DNA from: an uncultured Eubacteriales bacterium
GTDB lineage: Bacteria; Bacillota; Clostridia; Oscillospirales; CAG-272
Length of the DNA stretch: 64,000 bases
NCBI GenBank assembly: GCA_934474225.1
Contig: CAKSLU010000003.1
Span: 1-64,000 of the forward strand
Direction: 5' to 3'
The position numbers and the translations under genes were made by a program. The notes beneath the pieces are model-generated. The model was given only the letters and a program-made list of their open reading frames with translations. It made no database searches and was not told the DNA's origin. Shown here one piece after another: positions 36,413-44,911 of this stretch (within the stretch, counting starts at the first letter, position 1; every line of letters starts with the position of its first letter).

Positions 36413-37507
36413 ATGAAGAAGGTCATGCTGGTCTTCGGGACGCGACCCGAAGCAATTAAAATGTGCCCGCTCGTCAACGAGCTGAAAAAACGTCCCGAGG
36501 TGCAGACGGTGGTCTGCGTTACAGGACAGCACCGCGAGATGCTGGATGCCGTGCTGCATGCATTCGGCGTCGTGCCGGATTACGACCTCGCGATTATGAA
36601 AGACAGACAGACGCTCTTTGACATCACGGTCAACATTCTGGAGCGCATCCGCGCCGTCCTCGAAGAGGTGAAGCCCGATGTCGTGCTGGTGCACGGCGAC
36701 ACTTCAACCACCTTCGTCACCGCGCTTGCCTGCTTCTATCTGCAGATTCCGGTCGGCCATGTCGAGGCGGGGCTGCGCACCTACAATATCTATTCGCCCT
36801 ATCCCGAGGAGTTCAACCGCCAGGCGGTCAGCGTCATTGCCAAGTACAATTTTGCCCCCACCGAGCTGTCGCGCGAGAACCTGCTCCGCGAGGGCAGAAA
36901 GCCGGAGAGCATCTATGTCACCGGCAATACCGCCATCGACGCGCTGAAGACGACCGTCCGCGCTGACTATACGCACCCGGAGCTGGAATGGGCTGCGGGC
37001 AGCCGCCTCATCATGATCACGGCGCATCGCCGTGAGAACCTCGGCGAGCCGATGCACCGCATGTTCCGCGCCATCCGCCGCATCATCGAGGAGCACCCCG
37101 ATGTGCGCGCCATCTATCCGATTCATATGAACCCGGTCGTCCGCGAGGAGGCAAATGCCGAGCTCGGCGGCTGTGACCGCATCCGCATCATCGAGCCGCT
37201 CGATGTGCTTGACTTCCACAACTTCCTGTCCCGCTCGTATCTGATTCTCACCGACAGCGGCGGCATTCAGGAGGAGGCGCCCTCACTCGGCAAGCCCGTG
37301 CTGGTCATGCGCGACACCACCGAGCGCCCCGAGGGCATTGCCGCAGGCACACTGCGCCTGGTCGGCACCGAGGAGGAGACCATCTACAAAAACTTCAAGG
37401 AGCTGCTTGAAGACCGCGCCGCCTATGACAAGATGGCGCATGCGTCCAATCCGTACGGCGACGGCTTTGCCTCGGTTCGCATTGCCGACGCACTTTGTCG
37501 GGAGTAA
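36413..37507 (+). CDS. wecB: UDP-N-acetylglucosamine 2-epimerase (non-hydrolysing)
   Basis: A 364-residue enzyme interconverting UDP-GlcNAc and UDP-ManNAc, which feeds wall teichoic acid and polysaccharide synthesis. The family segments are present: GTRPEAIKMCPL at the N-terminus, VHGDTSTTF, GHVEAGLRTYN, ITAHRREN and the UDP-binding TDSGGIQEEAP-G-KPVLVMRDTTERPEG stretch. ATG 36413 follows CGGAGGA. The gene following starts 5 bases after its stop. Confidence 0.95.
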   Translation: MKKVMLVFGTRPEAIKMCPLVNELKKRPEVQTVVCVTGQHREMLDAVLHAFGVVPDYDLAIMKDRQTLFDITVNILERIRAVLEEVKPDVVLVHGDTSTTFVTALACFYLQIPVGHVEAGLRTYNIYSPYPEEFNRQAVSVIAKYNFAPTELSRENLLREGRKPESIYVTGNTAIDALKTTVRADYTHPELEWAAGSRLIMITAHRRENLGEPMHRMFRAIRRIIEEHPDVRAIYPIHMNPVVREEANAELGGCDRIRIIEPLDVLDFHNFLSRSYLILTDSGGIQEEAPSLGKPVLVMRDTTERPEGIAAGTLRLVGTEEETIYKNFKELLEDRAAYDKMAHASNPYGDGFASVRIADALCRE

Positions 37508-37512
37508 ACGCC

Positions 37513-38730
37513 ATGACGGTCATTGAAGTGCTGGACAAGTCTTCAATCGAAAATCTGTACGCGCCGCTCAGTTACCCTGCGCGGCGCGTCGTCTATATCG
37601 GACGCGATGCGAAGGAGACCGAGCGCGAGTGCCGCGTTTACCGTGCGCTGTTTGCCGCGCGCGGCATGCAGACCGAGGTTGAGGCAGTCACCGTCACACC
37701 GGGCAGCGGGCGTGAGATGGAGACGCTGGCGGCGCTGTTTGCAGCGCCGGACAGCTATCTTATCGACCTTGTCGGCGGCGACGAGGCGCTGCTGTTCCTG
37801 CTGGGCAGAGCGGTTGAGGTGGCAAAGCCCGCGCACGCGCTCGTACATTACGGCAGCGCGCTCACCCACCGTTTTCTCGCCGTCGGGCGGGAGCCGATGA
37901 CGCTGCCGCGCGGGCGGCATCCGTCGCTCTCGGTCGCCGAGACCGTGGCGCTTCACGGCGGCAGGATTGCCAAGTGCACCGACATCGGCGCAGCGCGGCT
38001 GTCGCACGGTGAGATCCGGCAGCTGCTCCGCGATATCGACGCCATGTGGGACATCAGCCGCGGGGATTCCGCCGCGTGGAACCGAAACGCGGACGGGCTC
38101 GCCGCTTTTGAGGCGCTCGGTTGCCGCCGCGGCATGCGCTTTTCGGTGACGCAGGCGTTTGCCAGGGACAGAAAACGCGCCGATGCCTATATCCGCCTTC
38201 GCAACTTTCTGCCGCAACTTGCGGCGGCGGGGCTGGTCGAGGACCTTGTGATGCGGAAGGGAAGTATCTCGTTCCGCTACAAGAATGCGGGCGTGCACAC
38301 CTGTCTTTGCCGTGCGGGTCTGCTCCTGGAACTGAAAATCTATCTTTCCGCCCTGCTGACCAAAGGCGCGGACGGAAAACCGCTGTTTGACGACGCGCAG
38401 ACCGGCGTCGTGCTGGACTGGGACCGCCGCACGCGCGATGCTGCCTCGGTCAATGAGATTGATGTGCTGCTCACGCGCGGCATGATTCCCATCTTTATTT
38501 CCTGCAAGAACGGCGGGTACGGCGAGGACGAGCTCTATAAGCTTGCCGCCGTTGCCGCACGCTTCGGCGGACGGTTTGCCAAGAAGGCGCTGATTGCTAC
38601 GGGCATGTCCGGCAGTCCTGCGCGCGATGCGTATTTCGCCCGCCGCGCCGCAGATATGGGCATCCGCCTGATTCCCGCCGTGCATACCATGACGCAGGCG
38701 GAAATCTGTGCGGCGCTTGCGGCGCTGTGA
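37513..38730 (+). CDS. DUF1887/Card1-like protein: CARF-type domain plus PD-(D/E)xK nuclease domain
   Basis: A 405-residue protein from ATG 37513. The N-terminal Rossmann-like half (about 1-140) includes VVYIGRD and the IDLVGGDEALLF segment, resembling CARF ligand-binding domains. The C-terminal nuclease half holds NEIDVLLTRG near residue 314 and FISCKNG near 330, matching the D and K positions of the PD-(D/E)xK core; the usual acidic residue before K is Ser-Cys here. Card1 is activated by cyclic oligoadenylates of type III CRISPR systems, yet no cas genes or array occur in the window. Stand-alone members are common in Clostridia and their trigger is unknown. Coupled to wecB by position only. 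Confidence 0.75.
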   Translation: MTVIEVLDKSSIENLYAPLSYPARRVVYIGRDAKETERECRVYRALFAARGMQTEVEAVTVTPGSGREMETLAALFAAPDSYLIDLVGGDEALLFLLGRAVEVAKPAHALVHYGSALTHRFLAVGREPMTLPRGRHPSLSVAETVALHGGRIAKCTDIGAARLSHGEIRQLLRDIDAMWDISRGDSAAWNRNADGLAAFEALGCRRGMRFSVTQAFARDRKRADAYIRLRNFLPQLAAAGLVEDLVMRKGSISFRYKNAGVHTCLCRAGLLLELKIYLSALLTKGADGKPLFDDAQTGVVLDWDRRTRDAASVNEIDVLLTRGMIPIFISCKNGGYGEDELYKLAAVAARFGGRFAKKALIATGMSGSPARDAYFARRAADMGIRLIPAVHTMTQAEICAALAAL

Positions 38731-38810
38731 CGCTTTGCGGAAATCCCGGGATAAACAAAAAAACGCCGTTTGCAGTCGCTTTGCCGATAGGGCGTAATAC
38801 CTGATATAAA

Positions 38811-38849
38811 AGCCGCGCGGCGTGCGAAAACGCTTTGCGCGGTTTTTTT
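38811..38849 (+). terminator. terminator after Card1-like gene
   Basis: CCGCGC (38813-38818) and GCGCGG (38837-38842) enclose an inner GCG/CGC stem, followed by seven T. Confidence 0.75.
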
Positions 38850-39174
38850 CTGCTTCCGCGCTTTATTAAATCTAAAATGATATAATTTTGGTACGGGACG
38901 CCATGCATGTTTTGAAAACGGGGAGAAATCGTTTATTTATGTGGAATCACACCGCCGCAAACCGCATAACTCCGTCGATTTCCGACTTTTTCCGTATTTT
39001 TATCACGGCTGATTTTTAGATTTTCGCATGTTGCACAAAATTGCGAAAAAACAGCACAGGAAGCCGGCGTTTCCACCCACAGGCGAAAAAGTCCGCAAAG
39101 CAAGGCGTGGCAAGGGTTTGCGGCACTTTTTCGGTGAAACGAAAGTTTGTGAAGAAAAAAACATTTCGTCACAT
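38850..39174. other. AT-rich intergenic region, no gene supported
   Basis: Between the Card1-like terminator and the sugar importer promoter. Short open frames exist on both strands but have no ribosome site or recognisable product. I see no further structure. Confidence 0.5.
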
Positions 39175-39181
39175 TTGACAA

Positions 39182-39212
39182 ACATTTTGTCGATTACTTG
39201 ACACCAAAATGT
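39182..39212. promoter_or_regulatory. candidate operator over the sugar importer promoter
   Basis: ACATTTTG (39182-39189) and CAAAATGT (39205-39212) form an inverted repeat with a 15-base spacer that covers the -35 hexamer. Confidence 0.45.
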
Positions 39213-39226
39213 GCAGGTGATACAAT
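39198..39226 (+). promoter_or_regulatory. sigma-A promoter for sugar ABC importer operon
   Basis: TTGACA (39198-39203), 17-base spacer, TACAAT (39221-39226). A second TTGACA lies at 39175 without a matching -10. Confidence 0.85.
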
Positions 39227-39308
39227 GAAATCATCAAGGAGAGCTTCTCACAAAGCTCCGCGATTGAACGGAAGACAAAATTGTAAAATCAGAAAGGGGT
39301 AAATTCAT

Positions 39309-40646
39309 ATGAAATTTACAAAAATCCTCGCGATTGCGCTTTCGCTCCTGATGGTATTCGGTATGTTCGCAGCCTGCGGCAAGACCGAGACGGACAACAC
39401 CGACCCTGTCGGCTCCTCCGACAGTCAGTCCACCGAAAAGACCGACGCACCCGAATCCAAGCCCGTCACCCTGAAGTGGGCATCCTGGGCACTTGCGGAA
39501 GAGAAACTCTATCCGACTTATGCCGCTATGGCAAACACCTTTATGGAAGCCAACAAGGACATCACGATTGAGATGGACGGCTCCCAGGCTTACTCCACCT
39601 ACCTCGATCAGCTGATCGTCTCCGCAATCGGCGGCACCGCTCCGAATGTGGCGCACATCAAGGCTGAGTGGCTGCCCCAGCTGCTGGAGACCGGCGCGGT
39701 CAAGGCAGTTGTCGGTATCTCCGATGATGTTATGAAGGATTACTCGGCAGGCGCAATCAGCGGCGTCACGATTGACGGCGAGATGGTTGCAATGCCCTGG
39801 TTTGCAAACACCGAAGCACTGTTCTACAATAAGGCACTGCTTGAAAAGGCAGGCGTCAAGGCTGAGGACATCAAGTCCTGGGATGATCTCCTTGCAGCGG
39901 CTGAAAAGGTCAGCGCGCTCGGCGATGACATCTACGGCCTCGCATTCCCCGACAGTGAAGTTGAGACCGGTGAAGGCTACAACATCCTTCCCGCACTCTG
40001 GGCAAACGGCGGCGAATTCATGAAGGACGGTAAGGTCACGCTCGATACCGATGCAGGTATCAAGACCTACACGCAGCTGCAGGAAGTCTTTAAGAAGGGT
40101 CTCTCCCCGAAGGGCGCAACCCTGAAGGACCTCCGCAACCTGTTCGGTCAGGGCAAGATCGGCTTCTACTATGACCTCCAGGCCGTCATTTCCACCTGCG
40201 CATCCGCAGCGGCAAATGAGGAAGAGTTCTACAAGAACTTCGGCTGCATGGTCATTCCCGGCGCAGATGCAAACGGCTCCGGTTACCTCGTAACCCACCT
40301 GCTTGTCGTCTTCGACACGACCACCGATGAGCAGATGCCCGCAATGGCGAAGTTCCTTGAGCACATGTCCAGCGATATCGTTATCAACATCCTGTACGAA
40401 GCAGGCCAGGGCAAGATGTCCAGCCGCGCAAGCGTCAATGAGAAGGTCTTTGCAAATGCCGACGAGACCACGCAGGTCTATGTTAAGGCGATGGAGACTG
40501 CAAAGGATCTCCCCGGCACGCAGATCAGCCTCAGCGAGGCGGACACCATCATGGTCAAGGGCCTTTCGAGAATTGCAAACGGTGAGGACGTCAAGACCGT
40601 CGTCTCCGCAATGCAGACCGAGCTCCAGGCTCTTGCAGACAAGTAA
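39309..40646 (+). CDS. sugar ABC transporter substrate-binding lipoprotein
   Basis: A 445-residue lipoprotein with lipobox FAAC (Cys 23) and a Ser/Thr/Asp-rich linker, then a type-1 carbohydrate-binding-protein fold (ITIEMDGSQAYSTYLDQLIV, WWLP-like TGAVKA region, and FYNKALLEKAGV). Codon use is noticeably biased towards preferred codons, suggesting high expression. It is followed by a strong hairpin and then two permease genes, so it is the receptor of this importer. It is not closely similar to the lipoproteins at 32190 and 50066. The exact sugar cannot be read. Confidence 0.92.
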   Translation: MKFTKILAIALSLLMVFGMFAACGKTETDNTDPVGSSDSQSTEKTDAPESKPVTLKWASWALAEEKLYPTYAAMANTFMEANKDITIEMDGSQAYSTYLDQLIVSAIGGTAPNVAHIKAEWLPQLLETGAVKAVVGISDDVMKDYSAGAISGVTIDGEMVAMPWFANTEALFYNKALLEKAGVKAEDIKSWDDLLAAAEKVSALGDDIYGLAFPDSEVETGEGYNILPALWANGGEFMKDGKVTLDTDAGIKTYTQLQEVFKKGLSPKGATLKDLRNLFGQGKIGFYYDLQAVISTCASAAANEEEFYKNFGCMVIPGADANGSGYLVTHLLVVFDTTTDEQMPAMAKFLEHMSSDIVINILYEAGQGKMSSRASVNEKVFANADETTQVYVKAMETAKDLPGTQISLSEADTIMVKGLSRIANGEDVKTVVSAMQTELQALADK

Positions 40647-40658
40647 TATCGTATGACT

Positions 40659-40699
40659 TGCGCCCCCTTCGGCAGGGCCGCCGAAGGGGGCGCATTTTA
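40659..40699 (+). terminator. intercistronic hairpin between binding protein and permease genes
   Basis: TGCGCCCCCTTCGGC (40659-40673) pairs perfectly with 40680-40694 over a 6-base loop, followed by TTTT. It probably stops most transcripts or protects the binding-protein mRNA end. Confidence 0.8.
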
Positions 40700-40717
40700 G
40701 AAAAACGGAGGTTAGAG

Positions 40718-41704
40718 ATGGCGATTCAAACGAAAAGTATGCCGAAAAAGCAGAACAGACTCATCGCTGCGTTCTTCCGCCGCGATGTAGAAGGAAAGTA
40801 TCACATGAGTGACGGTTTCTTCGGCTTTTTGCTGACCGTACCCGCCATTCTCGTGCTGCTCACCGTTATCGCCGCGCCGATTCTCAAGGGCATTTACATG
40901 AGTTTCATGAAATATGGCCTGAAAGAGGTCAGCGGCAAGGCAGAGCCTGTGTGGAACAACTTCAAGAACTACACAGAACTGTTCCGCGCGGGCGGCATCA
41001 ACGGCAATGTTGTTGACTATTTTCTGACCACGCTGAACTTTGTGTTCTGGGCGGTGCTTGTGCAGTTTGTCATCGGCCTTGCGCTGGCGCTGCTGCTGAA
41101 TACCAAACTAAAGGGACGCGGCGTGTTCCGTGGGCTCTTCCTCGTCCCGTGGACGATTCCCTCGGTCGTTGTCGCACTGCTGTGGCGTCTGATGCTCAAC
41201 AACAGCTACGGCATCATCAACTGGATTCTCAACAAGCTCGGCTTCATCCCGACCGCTGCGTTCGACTGGCTCAACAGCCCAAATCTGGCACTGCCTGCGG
41301 TCGTTATCGCAGCCGTCTGGCGGCAGCTCCCCTATATGATGGTCATGCTGCTGGCAGGTCTTCAGTCCGTGGATAAGTCACAGTTGGAGGCGGCGCGCAT
41401 CGACGGCGCAACCTTCATGCAGACTCTGCGGCATGTGACGCTGCCCACCATCCGCCCCGTCGTGCTCTCGTCGGTGTGGATTGCCATCATGAACAATTTC
41501 CAGATGTATACCATCATCAACCTGATGACCGGCGGCGGACCGAGCGAGGCAACCTACACGCTCTCGATTGCGGCATATGAAAAGGCGTTCACCGACTACA
41601 ACTTCGGGCAGGGCGCGGCAATCGGCGTGATGTGGCTGGTCTTCCTCACGGTGGTCACCGTTATCATCAACAAAATCAGCGCCAAGAGCGCAGAGAATCT
41701 GTAA
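40718..41704 (+). CDS. sugar ABC transporter permease (MalF type)
   Basis: A 328-residue inner-membrane permease from ATG 40718, selected because CGGAGG lies about 8 bases before it; an upstream frame would cross the hairpin. Six or so hydrophobic segments are visible, and the cytoplasmic EAA loop is EAARIDGATFMQTLRHVTLP near residue 230. It pairs with the next permease and uses the binding protein upstream. No ATPase gene is in the operon; a shared MsmK/UgpC-type ATPase elsewhere is likely. Confidence 0.93.
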   Translation: MAIQTKSMPKKQNRLIAAFFRRDVEGKYHMSDGFFGFLLTVPAILVLLTVIAAPILKGIYMSFMKYGLKEVSGKAEPVWNNFKNYTELFRAGGINGNVVDYFLTTLNFVFWAVLVQFVIGLALALLLNTKLKGRGVFRGLFLVPWTIPSVVVALLWRLMLNNSYGIINWILNKLGFIPTAAFDWLNSPNLALPAVVIAAVWRQLPYMMVMLLAGLQSVDKSQLEAARIDGATFMQTLRHVTLPTIRPVVLSSVWIAIMNNFQMYTIINLMTGGGPSEATYTLSIAAYEKAFTDYNFGQGAAIGVMWLVFLTVVTVIINKISAKSAENL

Positions 41705-41718
41705 AGGAGGGAAGCGCC

Positions 41719-42570
41719 ATGACAAGGGCAGGAAAAACCAAGAAAACAACCGTGCAGGTTGTGAAGTATCTCGTAATCGCGCTTCTCGTCTGCGTTTTGC
41801 TGTTCCCAATCTGGTGGATGCTGGTCGGCTCACTGCGCCCGTATTACACGCTCATCAGCCTGGATGATGTGGCGTTCTGGCCGAAGGACTTCACCGTTGA
41901 AAACTATGTCAAGATTTTCTCGCAGGCAAAGTACCTGCGGTATTTCGCCAACAGCTTTATCGTGTCGGGCGGCACCGTGCTCGTCACACTGCTGATTGCC
42001 ATCCCCGCCGCCTATTCCTTCTCGCGTTTCAAGTTCGGCGGCAAGAGCGCGGTGCTCAGCGCCGTGCAGTCGGTGCAGATGTTCCCGATTGTGGTCATCC
42101 TGATTTCGCTCTACACCTTCTATAAGCAGTGGGGCATGCTGGATACCTACCGCGGCGTAATTTTGGCGGATGTGACCTTTGCCTTGCCGCTGTCCATCAC
42201 GCTGCTCAAGTCCTTCTTCGATACCGTGCCGAATGCACTGGACGAGTCGGCGAAGATTGACGGCGCAGGCAGAATGCGCACCATGGTGCAGGTCATCCTG
42301 CCGCTGGTACTGCCGGGTCTCGTTGCCGTTGCGATTTACACCTTCCTCACCGCATGGGATGACTATCTCATGTCGCTCACGATCATCCGCATCGACGAAA
42401 AGCGCACGCTTGCCGTCGGTCTTGCGCAGAGTTTCATGGGTGAGTACTCCAACGACTACGGCGCACTGATGGCGTTCTCGGTCGCGGGCAGTCTCCCGAT
42501 TGTCCTGTTGTTCATCTTCTTCCAGAAGTACATGGTCGAAGGACTCACCGCAGGTGCAGTCAAGGGCTAA
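41719..42570 (+). CDS. sugar ABC transporter permease (MalG type)
   Basis: A 283-residue permease from ATG 41719 after AAAGGAGGG, 14 bases past the first permease. The EAA loop is DESAKIDGAGRMRTMVQVIL (about residues 175-195), followed by the PLVLPGL helix. The C-terminus QKYMVEGLTAGAVKG is the typical MalG family end. Forms the membrane pore with the MalF-type subunit. Confidence 0.93.
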   Translation: MTRAGKTKKTTVQVVKYLVIALLVCVLLFPIWWMLVGSLRPYYTLISLDDVAFWPKDFTVENYVKIFSQAKYLRYFANSFIVSGGTVLVTLLIAIPAAYSFSRFKFGGKSAVLSAVQSVQMFPIVVILISLYTFYKQWGMLDTYRGVILADVTFALPLSITLLKSFFDTVPNALDESAKIDGAGRMRTMVQVILPLVLPGLVAVAIYTFLTAWDDYLMSLTIIRIDEKRTLAVGLAQSFMGEYSNDYGALMAFSVAGSLPIVLLFIFFQKYMVEGLTAGAVKG

Positions 42571-42573
42571 AGC

Positions 42574-43248
42574 ATGGGCAAAATCAAGAATTTCGTGCAG
42601 AAGCTGACCTTCGGCGACCGCACGGAGGATGCCGCCGAGGTACCAAAGCGCGGCACGGGGCTGTTCTGGTTCGTGCTGAAGAATCACTGGATGCGGCTCA
42701 TCCTCTTAAACCTGCTGTTCTGCGTTTGCTCGATTCCGGTTGTGACGCTGCCTGCCGCTTACGGCGCACTGATCGCCGTCACGATGCAGTGGGCGCGCCG
42801 CGTGCCGGATGTAGAGCCGTTCCGCGTCTATTTTGCGGCGTGGAAGCCGCACTTTCTCGCAAAGACTGCCGTCGCGCTGCTGCTCTGCATCGCACCGGCG
42901 TCGGTTGCGGGCTATGTGTATCTGTTTTCGGGAAACGGCGCGGCGTTTTATGCGCTGCTGTTCGTGTTCGGGCTTGTCTCCTTCCTCGTGCAGGCATACT
43001 TTTTCGCACAGCTGGCCGTGCTGGATGTTTCGGTCGGCAGCGCGCTGAAAAATGCGTTTCTGCTGCTCGGCGTGGAATGGAAGTGCACGCTGCGGCTGCT
43101 CTTTACCGGCGGGCTTCTGCTTGTGCTGTCGGTGCTGCTGACCACATACATGATTCCGTTTCTCGTGCTCTGCGTCTTTTCGCTGACGGCGCTTTCGGTT
43201 TCTTCCGAGGTGTCGGATGTGATCGACCGCAGACTGGTAAAGCAATAG
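42574..43248 (+). CDS. DUF624 (YesL-like) membrane protein
   Basis: A 224-residue integral membrane protein with the DUF624 opening (RGTGLFWFVLKNHWMRLILLNLLF and then CSIPVVTLPAAYGAL in two separate runs) and four to five hydrophobic helices. YesL-like proteins occur beside sugar importers and glycan-use genes in Firmicutes, with no known biochemical role. It begins 3 bases after the MalG-type gene and closes the operon before a terminator. Confidence 0.85.
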   Translation: MGKIKNFVQKLTFGDRTEDAAEVPKRGTGLFWFVLKNHWMRLILLNLLFCVCSIPVVTLPAAYGALIAVTMQWARRVPDVEPFRVYFAAWKPHFLAKTAVALLLCIAPASVAGYVYLFSGNGAAFYALLFVFGLVSFLVQAYFFAQLAVLDVSVGSALKNAFLLLGVEWKCTLRLLFTGGLLLVLSVLLTTYMIPFLVLCVFSLTALSVSSEVSDVIDRRLVKQ

Positions 43249-43274
43249 TTCCTCTCCATAACCTCCATAAGCGC

Positions 43275-43302
43275 AAAAAAGACCCCGAAAGGGGTCTTTT
43301 TT
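43275..43302 (+). terminator. terminator of sugar importer operon
   Basis: AAAAAAGACCCC-GAAA-GGGGTCTTTTTT hairpin. Confidence 0.93.
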
Positions 43303-43320
43303 GCGTGCTGCGTAGTTTTT

Positions 43321-43434
43321 AAGCCTCCCTTGTGCAAAGGGAGGTGGCGCGAAGCGCCGGAGGGATTGTTGCAAAGAAAGAGAACAACCCCTCAGTCAAC
43401 TTCGTTGACAGCTCCCCTTGCACAGGGGAGCCTT
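43321..43434. repeat. MITE-like repeat of gut Clostridia
   Basis: A 114-bp element with imperfect terminal inverted repeats: the left end AAGCCTCCCTTGTGCAAAGG and the reverse complement of the right end AAGGCTCCCCTGTGCAAGGG. Each side folds as its own hairpins (GGCGCGAAGCGCC on the left, GTCAACGAAGTTGAC on the right) and ends in a GAGGGxTTGTT core facing the centre. I recall very similar sequences scattered in Faecalibacterium and relatives. No coding capacity. Confidence 0.75.
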
Positions 43435-43469
43435 GCAGTGCATCTTTTTCATCCAACAAACACATAGCG

Positions 43470-43486
43470 TTTAGGTTGATTTTAGG
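43470..43486 (+). promoter_or_regulatory. response-regulator-type box upstream of VTC-DUF4956-CotH operon
   Basis: TTTAGG (43470-43475) and TTTAGG (43481-43486) are direct repeats 11 bases apart, followed after 9 bases by TATCCT, a -10-like hexamer. The same box and spacing occur before the response-regulator gene at 48941. Confidence 0.65.
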
Positions 43487-43531
43487 AAAGAACTGTATCC
43501 TATACCCATACCGAGGAGGTGAAACGCAGAT

Positions 43532-44212
43532 ATGCAGGAAGAAAACCACTATCGGCACGAGTACAAATACGAGATTACCTACGCCGATTACTACGAGCTG
43601 CGCGCGCGGCTCGGTTGCCTGATGCAGCGCGATGCGCATGTGGACGCGGACGGCAAATACCGCATTCACAGCCTGTACTTTGACAACTGCGACGACACGG
43701 CGCTGCGCGAGAAAATTGACGGCGTGGCAAAACGCGAGAAATTCCGCATCCGTTACTACGGCAATGCGCCGACGCACCTATCGCTTGAAAAAAAGCAGAA
43801 AGTGAACGGGCTTTGCCTGAAGGTCTCCGCCCCTATTGAGCGCGCGCTTTGCGAGGCGCTGATGCGCGGTGAAACCCTTCCGACAGACGCATCCGCGCCG
43901 CCGCTTGTGCAGGAGCTTGCCTTCAAGATGAAAAGCCGCCTGCTGCGCCCGCGCCGCGTGGTCAGTTACACGCGGGAACCGTATGTTTTCGCGCCGGGCA
44001 ATGTGCGCGTCACCTTCGATATGGAGATCGGCGGCGCGCCGCCCGCAGACTTCTTTTCGCCGACGCCGCTGTCGGCGCTGCGGCGCGACCATATGATTCT
44101 CGAAGTCAAATACGACGCATTTCTGCCGTCGGTCATCGCCGATGCCTTGCAGCTCGGCGAGATCCGCGTCGGCGCATTTTCCAAATACGCGGCTTGCCGC
44201 GAATATGAGTAA
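43532..44212 (+). CDS. VTC-domain polyphosphate polymerase
   Basis: A 226-residue protein of the VTC/CYTH-like triphosphate tunnel group. Basic and acidic residues expected to line the tunnel are present: RHEYKYEI, SLYFDN, KREKFRIRYYG, LEKKQKVNG, VVSYTREPYVF, RVTFDMEI and MILEVKYDAFLP. In bacteria such proteins are predicted to make polyphosphate or phosphorylate a partner, typically beside DUF4956 and CotH genes, exactly as here. GAGGAGGTG precedes ATG 43532. First gene of a three-gene operon preceded by a TTTAGG box. Confidence 0.88.
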   Translation: MQEENHYRHEYKYEITYADYYELRARLGCLMQRDAHVDADGKYRIHSLYFDNCDDTALREKIDGVAKREKFRIRYYGNAPTHLSLEKKQKVNGLCLKVSAPIERALCEALMRGETLPTDASAPPLVQELAFKMKSRLLRPRRVVSYTREPYVFAPGNVRVTFDMEIGGAPPADFFSPTPLSALRRDHMILEVKYDAFLPSVIADALQLGEIRVGAFSKYAACREYE

Positions 44213-44226
44213 GAGAGGACTTTTCC

Positions 44227-44898
44227 ATGACATTCAACGATATTTTCAAATCCGGCTTTCTCGAGAGCGTATCTTCCTTTTCGGTCACGGATACCATCAT
44301 CGGGCTTTTGTTTTCGCTCGTCGTCGGGCTGTTCATCTTTGTCATCTACAAGAAGACGCTCACCGGCGTGCTGTATTCCACCGGCTTTGCGCTCACACTC
44401 GTCGGCATGTCCATGGTCACCACCCTCGTCATCATGGCGGTCACCTCCAATGTCGTGCTGTCGCTCGGCATGGTCGGCGCGCTGTCGATTGTCCGTTTCC
44501 GCACCGCCATCAAGGAGCCGATGGAGATTGTCTTCCTGTTTTGGTCGCTCGCGGTCGGCATCGTCATCGGCGCGGGCATGATTCCGCTCGCCGTCATCGG
44601 CTCGGTGATTATCGGCGGTGTGCTCCTCGTGCTTGCCAATCGCAAGACGCACGACAAGCCCTATATGCTCGTGCTCCGCTGTGCCGATACGGCAAGCGAG
44701 AATGCCGCCATGGAGGTTGTCGGCAAGCTGCGCGACAAGCCGCGCATCAAGGCAAAGACCGTGACAAAGGACGGCGTGGAAATCACCGCCGAGGTGCGGC
44801 TGCGCGATGCCTCGACGGATTTCGTCGGCGAGATTTCGGCGCTGGATGGCGTGGAGAGCGCCACGCTCGTCAGCTACAACGGCGAATACATGGGTTAA
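44227..44898 (+). CDS. DUF4956 membrane protein
   Basis: A 223-residue protein. The N-terminal half has three to four hydrophobic helices with the family segment GMVGALSIVRFRTAIKEPME near residues 82-101. The C-terminal half is a soluble alpha/beta domain, suggestive of a small ferredoxin-like fold. It starts 14 bases after the VTC gene and ends 13 bases before the CotH gene. The VTC-DUF4956-CotH trio recurs across Firmicutes. It may be the membrane partner or channel for the polymerase; no activity is proven. Confidence 0.87.
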   Translation: MTFNDIFKSGFLESVSSFSVTDTIIGLLFSLVVGLFIFVIYKKTLTGVLYSTGFALTLVGMSMVTTLVIMAVTSNVVLSLGMVGALSIVRFRTAIKEPMEIVFLFWSLAVGIVIGAGMIPLAVIGSVIIGGVLLVLANRKTHDKPYMLVLRCADTASENAAMEVVGKLRDKPRIKAKTVTKDGVEITAEVRLRDASTDFVGEISALDGVESATLVSYNGEYMG

Positions 44899-44911
44899 AG
44901 GAGGTGCGGTG

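Noticed and set aside
37513..38730. Card1-like gene as part of a type III CRISPR locus
   Set aside because: No cas genes, repeats or leader are present in the window; the neighbours are wecB and a sugar importer.
38597..39181. Small open frames in the intergenic region before the sugar importer
   Set aside because: No ribosome sites, no conservation signal and no recognisable sequence; one overlaps the Card1-like gene.
43321..43434. Short inverted repeats as a CRISPR array or tRNA-like element
   Set aside because: Only one copy of each unit and no spacers; the ends are terminal inverted repeats as in MITEs.
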